Shown here in pieces: positions 15,540 to 24,280 of a stretch of 64,000 bases of DNA (positions are counted from its first letter, which is position 1; each line of letters begins with the position of its first letter). A program made the translations under genes and the position numbers. The stretch is from positions 3,088,857 to 3,152,856 of the forward strand of contig NZ_CP126625.1 in NCBI RefSeq assembly GCF_030219325.1. Direction: 5' to 3'. The stretch comes from Geothrix sp. Its GTDB lineage: Bacteria > Acidobacteriota > Holophagae > Holophagales > Holophagaceae. The notes below the pieces were generated by a model that saw only the letters and a program-made list of their open reading frames with translations, was not told where the DNA came from and did no database searches.

Positions 15540-18419
15540 CTAGAACTTCAACCCCGTGCTGAGGTACATCCGCCTGGCCCGCCCGTAGTTGGTGGGACCG
15601 GCCGCCCCAAAGCCCGAATTGGGGGCGAAGGGCGTGGAGATCGGATCGCCGGAGGCCAGGGCCGCATAGCCGGTGCCAAAGGTGACCTGCTGCTGGTGGT
15701 TGAAGACATTCTCCACCACCGCCTTCACGTAGGCACTGGCCTTGCGACCATTTCCGAATGTCAGGAGCCGGAAGTCCTGCTGCACGCTGAGGTCCAGGTA
15801 GTACTGGGAGTGGTAGGTCCCGTCGCCCCGCATGTTGTTGCGGTACTGGTAGAGGCGCAGCCCGGCAGCCTGGGGATCGATGGCGGGGTTGAGGCTGCTG
15901 GGATCGGTGATGACCCGGATGTGGCTGTAGGTCTGAGGGCCGTCATAGCTGAACAGCAGGCCGGTCGTGAGCTCGCCCAGGGGGTTGGCCCAGCGGGCGA
16001 TGGTGTTGATCCGGGAGCGCAGGGGCACGTGGCCCAGCAGGTAGCCATAGGGGTTCGTCACGGCGGGATCGTACATCGAGACGCCGTTCTGCACCGTGAA
16101 CCAGTCGTAGCCCGCGCCGGACCCGGGTGCGCCCTTCACCTCGCCTTCGTAGTTGCCCTTCAGGCGGCTCAGCACGAGGTTGCCGTTCACCGTGTAGCGA
16201 CCCTTCGCGAGGGCGCCTTCCAGTTCCACGCTCCGGTAGTCGCGCTTGGCGCCGGGCTCGTTGTGCCAGTAGGTGATGTAGAGGGGACTGCCGCCGCCCG
16301 GGTTGGCCACGGTGCCATCGTTGCCGGCCCGGAGGTCGATGAGGTGGTTCCAGGTCTTGCTGATGAAGGTGGCCTTCAGGTAGCCCTCGCCCAGGGTCTT
16401 GTGCTTGAAGTTGTGCAGGGCGCTCAGCTGCACCTCGTCCACCGTCTGGGCCTGCAGGTTGGGATCCACCTTGATGTTGACGGCGGCATCCGTATAGGAC
16501 AGCGGAATGGGATTGTAGTTCGCCGGATTGGCCAGGGCCGAGAAGGGCTGCACGCCCGCGGGCCCGTTGTAGCCGAAGGTGGCGGCGATGGGGTTGTTCA
16601 CGTAGGTGGCCACGCTCAGCTGGATCTCCAGCGGCTTGCCGTTGTAGCGGCTGTAGGCCGCGCCCAGGATCCAGGCGCTGTCGCCCAGGATGTCGAAGTT
16701 CACGCCCAGCCGGGGCGAGAGGGCGTTGTTCGAGGCCGTGGTCCGCTTCAGGGCCCGGTCCTCGGCGGTGTACTTGTCCCAGCGCAGGCCCAGGTTGGCG
16801 TTCCAGTGCTTGTTCAGGGACCACTTGTCGTTGACGTAGAGCGCGTGCTGCTCGGTGCCCGCCTCTCCGGGCTGGGTGAGGTAGCTGAAGGTGGTGGCGC
16901 CATCGGTGTTCACGGTGCCATTGGTCAGGTCGAGGCCGCCGGCGGCGACATAGGAATTCCAGGCCTTTCCGCCGATGAGGAGGTCATAGGGCGTCTGCGC
17001 CCCGGAGGCCCTGGTGGTCCCCCGGTAGTAATCCCAGCCCAGGTCGAGCTGGTGGCTGCTGTCGGCGCTGGAGGCGAAGTAGGAGAACTTCAGGTTGGCG
17101 GTCTGGTTGTTCCGGATGTCCCCGGGATCCCGGGGATCGAAGTAGCCGGCCCGGTAGAAGTAGCCGTCGTCGTTGTTGAAGATGGGCAGGGCCACGTTGT
17201 TGGAGCCCACCGCGATCTTCTGGTCCTTCTTGCCGATCTTGAAGGACATGGTGAGGACATCGGTGAGGAGGCTGCGGAGTTGCAGGCCGTAGATCTCCTG
17301 GGTGAAGCGCCGCGTGCTGAAGAAGCCATCGCCGCTGCCCACGTAGTCGATGTTCGCGAAGGTCTCGCTGTAGCCGTGGTAGGTGCCCACCAGCGTGTGC
17401 CGGTCCGTGATGGCCCAGGTGAGCTTCAGCTGCCGCCGGATGTCCTTGATGTTCTGGGTGTAAGGGGCGCCCACCGGCGCCCCGATGGCCGCCTGGTCCG
17501 TGGGTAGGCTCTGGGCCGTGTCCTGGGCGGTGCTGAAGTAGCTGGTGTAGAACCAGAGCTTGGATTTCACGATGGGGCCGCCCACCTGGAACATGCGCTC
17601 CTGGTTGATCTTGTCGGAGAACGCACTGGCGTCCTCCCCGTGCCGGGCCGCCTTCCAGCGGTCGCTGCTGAGGTCCCAGCGCAGCTGGGCGGTGAACTCG
17701 TCGCCGCCGGACTTGGTGATGGTGTTCACCACGCCGCCCTCCACGTCGCCGAACTCGGCGGGGATGGCGCCCGTGATCACCTGCGTCTCTTCGATGGCGT
17801 CCGTGACGAACTTGGCGCGGGGTCCGTTGTAGACATTGTCCGCGTAGTTCTGGCCGTCCAGGAGCCACAGATTGCCCGTGCCCTGGCTGCCGCGGATCTG
17901 CATGCCGCCGCGGTCCTGGTTCAGGTTCTCCACCACGCCCGGCGCCATGAGGGCCACGTTCAGGGGGTTGCGGTCCACCGGCAGGGCGTCGATGGACTCC
18001 TTCGAGAAGTTGGTGGAGGTCTTGAACTCCGTCTTGTCCTGTCGGACCGAGGAGGCCACCACCTCGACGGTGGTTCCCGCCTCCTTGGAGAGCGTGAAGC
18101 GGCTGTTGAGGTTCTGCTCAAGGCCCAGCCGCTCCTCGCGGGTGACGGTGGTGAAACCGGCCTTGGACAGGCTGATGCGGTAGAGACCGGGGGGCAGCAG
18201 CCGCGCGGCGAAGCGGCCCCCCGCATCGGTGACCACCACGCGGACGCCCTGCAGCGAGGGGCTGCTGAGGCGGATCTCCACGCCCGCCATGGGGGCCTCT
18301 GCCGCGTCCACCACCTGACCCACGAGGCTGGCCGTCTGGGTGCCCTGGGCCAGGCCCTGGATCTGCCCGGCGGCGAGAAGGGCCGCCATGCGGCCGAAGC
18401 TGAGCAGGGTTTGTCTCAT
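15540..18419 (-). CDS. TonB-dependent receptor with carboxypeptidase-like regulatory domain (Oar-like)
   Basis: A 959-residue outer-membrane receptor. Signal peptide (about 1-25), CarboxypepD_reg domain (about 28-110, GQVVDAAEAPMAGVEIRL), plug domain (about 125-240, with MQIRGSQGTGNLWLLDG and VTDAIEETQVITGAIPAEFGDVEGGVVNTITKSG), then a long beta-barrel ending in a terminal Phe (STGLKF). This is the Oar/OmpA-related TonB group common in Acidobacteriota; substrates are often peptides or glycans. ATG 18419 follows GGGAGG. The DUF4097 gene lies 65 bases downstream and could be cotranscribed. Confidence 0.9.
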   Translation of the reverse strand: MRQTLLSFGRMAALLAAGQIQGLAQGTQTASLVGQVVDAAEAPMAGVEIRLSSPSLQGVRVVVTDAGGRFAARLLPPGLYRISLSKAGFTTVTREERLGLEQNLNSRFTLSKEAGTTVEVVASSVRQDKTEFKTSTNFSKESIDALPVDRNPLNVALMAPGVVENLNQDRGGMQIRGSQGTGNLWLLDGQNYADNVYNGPRAKFVTDAIEETQVITGAIPAEFGDVEGGVVNTITKSGGDEFTAQLRWDLSSDRWKAARHGEDASAFSDKINQERMFQVGGPIVKSKLWFYTSYFSTAQDTAQSLPTDQAAIGAPVGAPYTQNIKDIRRQLKLTWAITDRHTLVGTYHGYSETFANIDYVGSGDGFFSTRRFTQEIYGLQLRSLLTDVLTMSFKIGKKDQKIAVGSNNVALPIFNNDDGYFYRAGYFDPRDPGDIRNNQTANLKFSYFASSADSSHQLDLGWDYYRGTTRASGAQTPYDLLIGGKAWNSYVAAGGLDLTNGTVNTDGATTFSYLTQPGEAGTEQHALYVNDKWSLNKHWNANLGLRWDKYTAEDRALKRTTASNNALSPRLGVNFDILGDSAWILGAAYSRYNGKPLEIQLSVATYVNNPIAATFGYNGPAGVQPFSALANPANYNPIPLSYTDAAVNIKVDPNLQAQTVDEVQLSALHNFKHKTLGEGYLKATFISKTWNHLIDLRAGNDGTVANPGGGSPLYITYWHNEPGAKRDYRSVELEGALAKGRYTVNGNLVLSRLKGNYEGEVKGAPGSGAGYDWFTVQNGVSMYDPAVTNPYGYLLGHVPLRSRINTIARWANPLGELTTGLLFSYDGPQTYSHIRVITDPSSLNPAIDPQAAGLRLYQYRNNMRGDGTYHSQYYLDLSVQQDFRLLTFGNGRKASAYVKAVVENVFNHQQQVTFGTGYAALASGDPISTPFAPNSGFGAAGPTNYGRARRMYLSTGLKF

Positions 18420-18595
18420 GGTGGACCTCCCAAAGGTGGTTGAGACAGGAAACCTGCGATCCAACCCTTCCCTCTGGAAGGCTTTAGGGGCGAGGCCCAC
18501 CAGTGCGGGACGAGCCGTGGCCCGGCAGGGGGGAACCGCCGGAACCTCCGCCGACGGGGACCCGGGCCGCTATACTCAGCCCTTCCGGAGCGTCC

Positions 18596-18856
18596 ATGTC
18601 CCAGTCCATCGACCGTCCCGAACTCAGCGCCGCCGAATGGAAGCTCATCCAGGACCTGCGCGCCCTGCCCGACGAGCCCCTGCGCAGCCGCGTCCACGCG
18701 TCCCTGGGCGAGCTCCTCTACTTCTTCCAGAACCCCAAGTGCCAGGGCGTCGGCGTCGATGGTTTCCCCTGCGGCACGCCCCGGTCCTCCTGCGAGGACT
18801 GCCACCAGATCTGGGAGGCGCTGGACAAGGTGGCCGAGCGGACGAAGAAGGGGTGA
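18596..18856 (+). CDS. Small Cys-rich hypothetical protein
   Basis: An 86-residue protein with a helical N-terminal half and a Cys cluster C49-X9-C59-X6-C66-X2-C69-H70, which could bind a metal such as zinc. No family was recognised. ATG 18596 is preceded by CCGGAG at about six bases. It diverges from the TonB receptor and converges on the transporter gene. No signal peptide is visible, so a cytoplasmic location is likely. Confidence 0.6.
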   Translation: MSQSIDRPELSAAEWKLIQDLRALPDEPLRSRVHASLGELLYFFQNPKCQGVGVDGFPCGTPRSSCEDCHQIWEALDKVAERTKKG

Positions 18857-18863
18857 GCTGCCG

Positions 18864-19331
18864 CTAGGCCTTCGCCAGCCACCGGTCCCCGAAGTTCACC
18901 AGCACGGCGCCGAGCAGGAGCAGGGTCGCCCCGGCCACCCGGATCCAGGAGATGTCGCGCACGGGGAGGCCCAGGAGCCCGAAACGGTCGAAGAGCAGGG
19001 ACGAGACCACCTGCCCTGCCACGATGAGCGAGATCATGGCCGCCATGCCGATGCGTGGGGCCAGCAGGGTCGAGCCGAACACGAAGAAGGCACCCAGCAC
19101 GCCGCCCAGCCACTCCCACCAGGCGATGCGCGGCAGGCCCGCCAGGGTGTGGAAGGGCTGGCCGGTGGCCACGCAGGTGAGGGCCAGGGCCGCGGTCCCC
19201 ACCGCGAAGGAGACCAGGGCCGCCAGCAGGGAGCCGCTGCCCAGCGCCTGCCGCAGCGAGTTGTTCACGGCGGACTGGAGGGGGATCACCAAGCCGATGA
19301 CGAAGGCCATGAGCAGCAGGAGCAGGACCAT
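18864..19331 (-). CDS. YdcZ/DUF606-type DMT family membrane protein
   Basis: A 155-residue protein with about five transmembrane segments, matching the DUF606 (YdcZ) branch of the drug/metabolite transporter superfamily. Typical features are the N-terminal VIPLQSAVNNSLRQALGS, FAVGTAALALTCVATGQ, WEWLGGVLGAFFVFGSTLLAPRIG and LIVAGQVVSSLLFDRFGLLG. The transported substrate is unknown. ATG 19331 is the first Met before the first membrane helix; the reading frame continues upstream with charged, non-leader sequence. It lies 43 bases after the kinase gene in the same direction and may be read through from it. Confidence 0.85.
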   Translation of the reverse strand: MVLLLLLMAFVIGLVIPLQSAVNNSLRQALGSGSLLAALVSFAVGTAALALTCVATGQPFHTLAGLPRIAWWEWLGGVLGAFFVFGSTLLAPRIGMAAMISLIVAGQVVSSLLFDRFGLLGLPVRDISWIRVAGATLLLLGAVLVNFGDRWLAKA

Positions 19332-19374
19332 CCAGGCACCTCGTCGGGAAGCGCCGATGGTACCCCAAGGTTGC

Positions 19375-20793
19375 TCAGAGTGTCTCCCAGGTGGCCCGGG
19401 CCTGACCCGCCGCATCGGCCGTGGCCGCCTTCAGGCGGGATCGCAGGTCGTCGGGCAGGAGGCGGCCCGCCTCCAGGGCCTGGAGCCGGGAGGGCGGGGT
19501 GAGGCCCGGCCATCCGGTCAGCATGGCCTTCACCCAGGCCTCGTCGCCCAGGGTCGCCCGGGCGGGCCAGCGCCAGGCATGCCCCAGGCCGGGCTCCCGC
19601 AGGGCCCTGAGCGCAACCTCCACCTGCCCCGTGCGGCTGGCCACGGCCGCAACGGCCTCGGCGGCCTCCCGCTGGGCGAAGGGATCCGCCAGCAGGGCCA
19701 GCAGGGGTTGCAGCGCCTCGGTGCCGCCCACCTTGCCCAGGGCCCGGGCCAGGGCGAAGCGGGCGCCTTCGGGCGAGCGGGCCAGGGCGGCGATGAGCCA
19801 TCCGCCGTCGGAGCCGCGGACGGCCGCCACCAGGCCATCGGCGGCGGCCCGCCGGGCACCCACGGGGCCCGTGGCCAGGGCATCCAGGTAGGGCGCCAAC
19901 CGGACCTCGGGCCCCTCGTCTCGGCGCGGTCCCGCCACGGTGGCCAGCTCCCGGTCCCGGGCCGAGAAGCCCGGCAGGGGTTCCTCGCCCCAGCCCACCG
20001 CCTCGGCGCTCTCCAGCCAGTCGGCCAGCTCCCGGCCGAAGGCTGCCATGTCGGGCAGGCGCTTTGCGGGATCCGGCTGCAGGGCCCGCATCACGAGCCC
20101 CGCCATCCGGGGCGGGAAGCCAGGCCGCACGGCCGCCGGGGGCAGCTGCACCTGGGCGTAGGCCTGGCCCGTCGTGAACTCGAAGAGGATGGCGCCCAGG
20201 GCGTAGACATCGCAGCGGCCATCCACCCGGCGGGGATCGCCGTGCTGCTCGGGGGCCATGTAGCCCAGCGTGCCCACCACCATCTGGCTGCGGGTGGCGC
20301 GGGTGCGGCCCTCCTCGCCCTCCCAGTAGCACACGCCGAAGTCGGTGACCTTGAGCTGCCCGTCCGCCGCGAAGAGCAGGTTCGACGGCTTGAGGTCGCG
20401 GTGCACCACGCCCGCCGCGTGGGCCACGCCCAGGGCGCCGCAGACCGGGATCAGCCGCCGGACGAGCGCGGCCGGGGCCTCGCCGCGACAGGCCTTGAGG
20501 CTGCCGCCGGGCAGGAGTTCCATGATCAGGTAGGGCCAGGCGCCGCTGGTGCCGAAGGCGAAGATCTCGACCAGGCTGGGGTGCGAGAGGCGCGTGAGCA
20601 CTTCGCCCTCCCGCAGGAAGCGGCGGACCAGATCCTGGTCGCGATGGACCTCCGGGCGCAGCAGCTTCACCGCGCAGGAGGCGGCAGGGCGGAAGCGGTC
20701 TTCGCCCCGGAACACCAGGGCCATGCCGCCTTCGCCCAGGGGCTCCAGGAGGCGCACGCTGCCGATCTGCGCGGGGGGCCGCAGGCCGCTCAT
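19375..20793 (-). CDS. Hanks-type Ser/Thr protein kinase with C-terminal HEAT repeats
   Basis: A 472-residue kinase. The catalytic domain (about 10-275) has the glycine loop LGEGGMALVFRGED, catalytic Lys43 in CAVKLL, the HRDLKPSN catalytic loop and TDFG. The rest (about 300-470) consists of Ala/Leu-rich HEAT/PBS-like helical repeats (ALARSPEGARFALARALGKVGG). There is no membrane helix, unlike PknB types, so it is cytoplasmic and may dock partners through the repeats. The ATG overlaps the stop of the upstream GGDEF gene by four bases, so it is translationally coupled to two FHA-GGDEF proteins. FHA domains bind phospho-Thr, which makes those proteins likely substrates. Confidence 0.9.
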   Translation of the reverse strand: MSGLRPPAQIGSVRLLEPLGEGGMALVFRGEDRFRPAASCAVKLLRPEVHRDQDLVRRFLREGEVLTRLSHPSLVEIFAFGTSGAWPYLIMELLPGGSLKACRGEAPAALVRRLIPVCGALGVAHAAGVVHRDLKPSNLLFAADGQLKVTDFGVCYWEGEEGRTRATRSQMVVGTLGYMAPEQHGDPRRVDGRCDVYALGAILFEFTTGQAYAQVQLPPAAVRPGFPPRMAGLVMRALQPDPAKRLPDMAAFGRELADWLESAEAVGWGEEPLPGFSARDRELATVAGPRRDEGPEVRLAPYLDALATGPVGARRAAADGLVAAVRGSDGGWLIAALARSPEGARFALARALGKVGGTEALQPLLALLADPFAQREAAEAVAAVASRTGQVEVALRALREPGLGHAWRWPARATLGDEAWVKAMLTGWPGLTPPSRLQALEAGRLLPDDLRSRLKAATADAAGQARATWETL

Positions 20794-21722
20794 GGGGCCG
20801 GGTACGCCCGGTCGCGTCCTCCGGCCTTGGCGCCGTAGAGGGCCGCATCGGCCCGGGCCAGCAGGGCACCGCCGTCCGAATCCCCATCCTTGAGCTCGGC
20901 CACGCCCAGGCTGCAGGTGAGCCGCAGATCCAGGCCGCCCTCCAACTCCAGGGGATGCTCCGCCAGGGCCCGACGCAACCCCTCCGCGGCATTGAGGGCC
21001 ATCATCACGGAGGTCTCGGGCAGCACGATGAGGAACTCATCTCCGCCCAACCGGCCCACGGGATCCGAGCCCCGGAGACGGAGGTGGAGGAGGGCTCCGA
21101 ACGATTCCAGGGCACGGTCGCCCGCCCGGTGCCCATGCGTGTCGTTGACCTGCTTGAACCAGTCCAGGTCCGCCAGGATCACGGCCAGGGGCCGGCGGTG
21201 GCGGCGGGCCAGGTCGAAGTGCGACTCCAGCTGGTGCAGGACCGTGGCCCGGTTGCCCACGCCCGTCAGCGGATCCAGCGTGGTGCGGGCCACCATGGCC
21301 TGGTGGTAGCGGCGCTCGAGGGCATCCATGTGCTTGAGCTTGAAGGCATGCCCTCCGACGCGCACCACGTCCTCGGCCCTCAGCTTCAGGGGACCGGGAT
21401 TCGCGTAGACCCGCTTGCCGTTGATGAAGACGCCATTGGTGGAGCCCAGGTCGCGCAGCTCCACAGTCTCCAGATCCGCCGCGATGTTCAGCCGGGCATG
21501 GCGGCGGCTCACCTCGGGTTCCGGCAGGCAGAGCCCATTCTCCGGCGCCCGGCCGATGCTCAGGCCCTCCAGCGGCAGGGGGATGAATTCGCCCATGGGC
21601 TGGCCCACATAGCGGATCAGCACCCACTCGCGGGTATCGAGCTCGCCCAGGAGTTCCGCGTCCTCCCGCACGGAGGCTGGATCCCAGGGGGGAAGATCGG
21701 GGGGCGTGTGTTCGAGGGGCAT
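20790..21722 (-). CDS. FHA-GGDEF diguanylate cyclase
   Basis: A 310-residue protein. An FHA domain (about 45-115) shows SIGRAPENGL, SRRHA and LGSTNGVFING, the canonical phospho-Thr-binding residues. A GGDEF domain (about 140-305) has DPLTGVGNR, the intact active site GGDEF in GRLGGDEFLIVLPE, and an RGSD motif five residues before it, matching the RxxD inhibitory site for c-di-GMP. It should make c-di-GMP from two GTP with product inhibition. ATG 21722 begins MPLEHTPP. The stop overlaps the kinase start. It is paralogous to the next gene at 21753, 30 bases upstream in the operon. Confidence 0.9.
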   Translation of the reverse strand: MPLEHTPPDLPPWDPASVREDAELLGELDTREWVLIRYVGQPMGEFIPLPLEGLSIGRAPENGLCLPEPEVSRRHARLNIAADLETVELRDLGSTNGVFINGKRVYANPGPLKLRAEDVVRVGGHAFKLKHMDALERRYHQAMVARTTLDPLTGVGNRATVLHQLESHFDLARRHRRPLAVILADLDWFKQVNDTHGHRAGDRALESFGALLHLRLRGSDPVGRLGGDEFLIVLPETSVMMALNAAEGLRRALAEHPLELEGGLDLRLTCSLGVAELKDGDSDGGALLARADAALYGAKAGGRDRAYPAP

Positions 21723-21752
21723 CTGGGAAAGTCTAACGGAGATCGGCGAGGG

Positions 21753-22691
21753 CTAGCCTTCGCAGACCTGGTTGCGCCCCCCGCCCTTGGCCCGGTAGAG
21801 GGCCGCATCCGCCCGGGCCAGCAGCTGGCCGGCGTTGAGATCATCCCCGGTCCGCTCGGCGATGCCCAGGCTGCAGGTGACGCTGAGTCCGCCAGAAGCC
21901 AGGGGGATCGGGGTCGCGGCGATGGCCTTCCGCAGCCGCTCAGCGAAGGGCCGGGCCCCCGCCAGATCCGTCTCCGGCAGCACCATGAGGAACTCCTCAC
22001 CACCGATGCGGCCGGCCAGATCGGCCTCGCGCAGGGTCGCGATGAGGCGCTCGCCGAAGGTGTGCAGCACGAAGTCGCCCGCCCCGTGGCCGTAGGTGTC
22101 GTTCACCTGCTTGAAGTGGTCCAGGTCGCAGACCACCACCGAGAGGGGTCGGCCGTAGCGCTGGCTCAGCCCGAAGCGGTTCTGCAGCTCCGCCAGGGCG
22201 CTGCCCCGGTTGGCCAGTCCCGTGAGCGGATCCTTGGTGCTGAGGTCGAGGAGCGTCTCGTGGAAGGCCCGCTCCAGCGGATCGAGGAACACCAGCTTGA
22301 GTACATGGCCACCGATGGCGATGCGGTCGCCCGGGCGCAGCTCCGCGAGCCCCCGTACCGGGTCCCCATTCACCCGCGTGCCGTTGGTGGACTCCAGATC
22401 CTCGACCAGGACCCGGCCCTCTTCGACCCGGAAGCGCGCATGCTGGCGGCTGACCTCGCCATCGAGCAGGGGCACGCCCGAATCCGGCGCCCGGCCCACG
22501 ATCACCTGCCCGGCCGCCAGCGGGAACACTCGGCCCAGGGCCGCACCCGCATAGGCCACCAGGGCCCACTCGGCAGGGGCCGCCAGGGCATCCACGTCGC
22601 TCTTGGTGCGCACCACCGTCGGGATCTCGGGCAGCCCGGGAAGCGTCTTGGCGCTCAGGGGCGGCTTCTTCGACGAGGCCTTGCGCGTCAC
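21753..22691 (-). CDS. FHA-GGDEF diguanylate cyclase (second copy)
   Basis: A 312-residue paralogue of the preceding entry. FHA domain (about 60-130): IVGRAPDSGVPLLDG, SRQHA, ESTNGTRVNG. GGDEF domain (about 155-310): DPLTGLANR, active site GGEEF in GRIGGEEFLMVLPE, and READ five residues earlier as the RxxD inhibitory site. The start is GTG 22691, preceded by GGAGG and overlapping the upstream stop as GTGA; no ATG fits as well. The Lys/Ser-rich N-terminal 20 residues may be flexible. Two tandem FHA-cyclases with a downstream kinase suggest a phospho-Thr-gated c-di-GMP switch. Confidence 0.9.
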   Translation of the reverse strand: MTRKASSKKPPLSAKTLPGLPEIPTVVRTKSDVDALAAPAEWALVAYAGAALGRVFPLAAGQVIVGRAPDSGVPLLDGEVSRQHARFRVEEGRVLVEDLESTNGTRVNGDPVRGLAELRPGDRIAIGGHVLKLVFLDPLERAFHETLLDLSTKDPLTGLANRGSALAELQNRFGLSQRYGRPLSVVVCDLDHFKQVNDTYGHGAGDFVLHTFGERLIATLREADLAGRIGGEEFLMVLPETDLAGARPFAERLRKAIAATPIPLASGGLSVTCSLGIAERTGDDLNAGQLLARADAALYRAKGGGRNQVCEG

Positions 22692-23473
22692 GGATCCTCC
22701 ACGAAGCAACTCACCAGGCTTCCATCGTCCTTTCGCCGGGCCAGGATGAATGGTGCACGGGGCGCCCGGACCGCCGAGGCCTCCAGGCGGACGAGGATCC
22801 GGCCCTGCCCCGGATCGTGGCGCAGGTCCGCCACGCCCTTGCTGGGGAGGCGGAACAGGCCGAGGACCTCGAGGTTCCGGACGTTCTCCCCGGTGCCCCG
22901 CACCAGCTGCAGGCTGTAGCGCATCCACAGGCCCTTGGGCAGCAGGTGGATGGCCTCGGCCCGGATGGGCACCGCCAGCGACAGCATGAGCTCCAGGCCG
23001 GCTTCGGCTGTCCCTCCCTCCAGCGTGGGGTCCAGGCGCCGGGCGCCGGGCGGGGGCAGCTGTGCCGACAGGCGGCGCGGGGCGGGGCGGACGAGCGGTT
23101 CCAGCCGACCCAGGGTCTGCGCCTTGCGCGGCAGCGGGGGCACGGCCACCCGCGCGGCCTGCCCGCCCGCCAGCGGCGTCATGCGGATGACCTCGGCCTC
23201 GGCACCCCACCGGGCCCAGCCAGACTCAGCGCAGAGCCTGGCCTGAAAGGGCTCCAGGGCCTTCGCCTCGGTGGCCCCGCTGAGCCGCTGCATCTCGCGG
23301 CAGGCCGTGACGGGGGGCTCCAGGCCGGCCCGGACCTCGGCCCCCAGGGGCGCGGAGCCACGGGCCTGCGGCAGGAAGGGCTCGGCGGCCACCTCCACCA
23401 CCCGGAGTCCGGCGAAGGCCTGCCGCAGCGTTTCAGCCGCGTCCGCCATCGCATCCTTCACCCGGCCGAACAT
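22688..23473 (-). CDS. Conserved-operon hypothetical protein
   Basis: A 261-residue protein of no recognised family. The N-terminus (MFGRVKDAMADAAETLRQAF) is an amphipathic helix; the centre is Pro/Arg-rich (about 105-145), and the C-terminal 110 residues alternate strands (LELMLSLAVPIRAEAIHLLPKGLWMRYSLQLV, ILVRLEASAV). No signal peptide, membrane span or catalytic motif is visible. Its start overlaps the stop of the gene at 23473 (TGATG) and its stop overlaps the FHA-GGDEF start, so all are translationally coupled. A role in the same signalling module is likely but unproven. Confidence 0.62.
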   Translation of the reverse strand: MFGRVKDAMADAAETLRQAFAGLRVVEVAAEPFLPQARGSAPLGAEVRAGLEPPVTACREMQRLSGATEAKALEPFQARLCAESGWARWGAEAEVIRMTPLAGGQAARVAVPPLPRKAQTLGRLEPLVRPAPRRLSAQLPPPGARRLDPTLEGGTAEAGLELMLSLAVPIRAEAIHLLPKGLWMRYSLQLVRGTGENVRNLEVLGLFRLPSKGVADLRHDPGQGRILVRLEASAVRAPRAPFILARRKDDGSLVSCFVEDP

Positions 23474-24021
23474 CAGGACTCCTTGACGACCAGGCTCTGA
23501 AGGGCCGCCGTGACGCGCTCCAGGGGCTCGGCCAGATCCATGTGGTAGCCCGCCTCCAGCAGCTTCCCCACGGCCTGCTCCTGAGCCGCCGGTTCCACCG
23601 CGGCGGCGAACATCACCCGCAGCGGGGCGGCGCCTTCGGCCAGCTGGATGAGCAACTCCCGCGGCCCGGCCCGGAAGGTGTCCCCCACCTTGGAGAGGGG
23701 GGACTCCTGGCTCTTCTGCACCGCCAGGACCGGGTACTTCACGTCGCCGGACCAGCCGCCCGCCAGTTCCGTGGCGCTGAGGATGAACAGGTCGGGCGGC
23801 GCCTTGAGCTCCTTCAGCAGCGTCTTCTGGATGACCTCCTCCTTGAGGTGCGGCTCCAGCGACTTGCCGTAGAGGATGCTCTGCAGGCGCGTGGGCGTGA
23901 TGGGCTCGGTGTAGCGGAAGTCCAGCGGGATCCCGGAGGTGTCCGTGACCAGGAGGCCGCCGAGGTAGCTGGCGCCCTCCTTGACGGCCATGAAGTACGC
24001 GAGCTTGATGGGATCTGCCAT
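23473..24021 (-). CDS. Conserved-operon hypothetical protein, first gene of the signalling operon
   Basis: A 182-residue soluble protein with no family recognised. It starts MADPIKLAYFMAVKEGASYLGGLLVTD and reads as a mixed alpha/beta fold; the opening strand-turn-strand loosely recalls roadblock-type regulatory modules, without support from a motif. ATG 24021 is chosen because the open frame upstream runs antisense through tRNA-Gln. It leads a five-gene minus operon with overlapping or very close junctions: unknown, unknown, FHA-GGDEF, FHA-GGDEF, kinase. Confidence 0.6.
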   Translation of the reverse strand: MADPIKLAYFMAVKEGASYLGGLLVTDTSGIPLDFRYTEPITPTRLQSILYGKSLEPHLKEEVIQKTLLKELKAPPDLFILSATELAGGWSGDVKYPVLAVQKSQESPLSKVGDTFRAGPRELLIQLAEGAAPLRVMFAAAVEPAAQEQAVGKLLEAGYHMDLAEPLERVTAALQSLVVKES

Positions 24022-24113
24022 GAAGACACCTCTGCCGGGAAGGCTACATCCCCATCGGCGGAACCTGCTCTTGCCTTTTGTCCCGCTCCTGGTACATTGG
24101 TTATTCCACTCGT

Positions 24114-24188
24114 TGGGGAGTGGTCTAATGGTAGGACAACGGTTTCTGGTACCGTCAGGTGAGGGTTCAAATCCTTCCTCCCCAACCA
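24114..24188 (+). tRNA. tRNA-Gln (anticodon CTG)
   Basis: A 75-base cloverleaf including an encoded CCA. The acceptor stem TGGGGAG pairs with CTCCCCA, the anticodon stem ACGGT/ACCGT holds loop TTCTGGT with anticodon CTG, and the T-arm contains GGTTCAAATCC. It lies 17 bases before tRNA-Glu and is probably cotranscribed. Confidence 0.95.
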
Positions 24189-24205
24189 TTCACAACTTGT
24201 TCAGT

Positions 24206-24280
24206 GGTCCCATCGTATAGCGGTTAGTACACCGCCCTCTCACGGCGGGAACAGGGGTTCGATTCCCCTTGGGACTACCA
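24206..24280 (+). tRNA. tRNA-Glu (anticodon CTC)
   Basis: A 75-base cloverleaf including an encoded CCA. The acceptor stem GGTCCCA pairs with TGGGACT (one G-T), the anticodon stem CCGCC/GGCGG holds loop CTCTCAC with anticodon CTC, and the T-arm is GGGGTTCGATTCCCC. A terminator and tRNA-derived repeats follow directly. Confidence 0.95.

Noticed and set aside
15504-17507. Long plus-strand open frame opposite the TonB receptor
   Set aside because: Shadow of a well-supported receptor; repetitive Val/Gly/Ala/His composition and no domain.
24022-24189. Upstream extension of the 182-residue protein
   Set aside because: The frame runs antisense through tRNA-Gln and gives a common spurious leader; ATG 24021 is the natural start.
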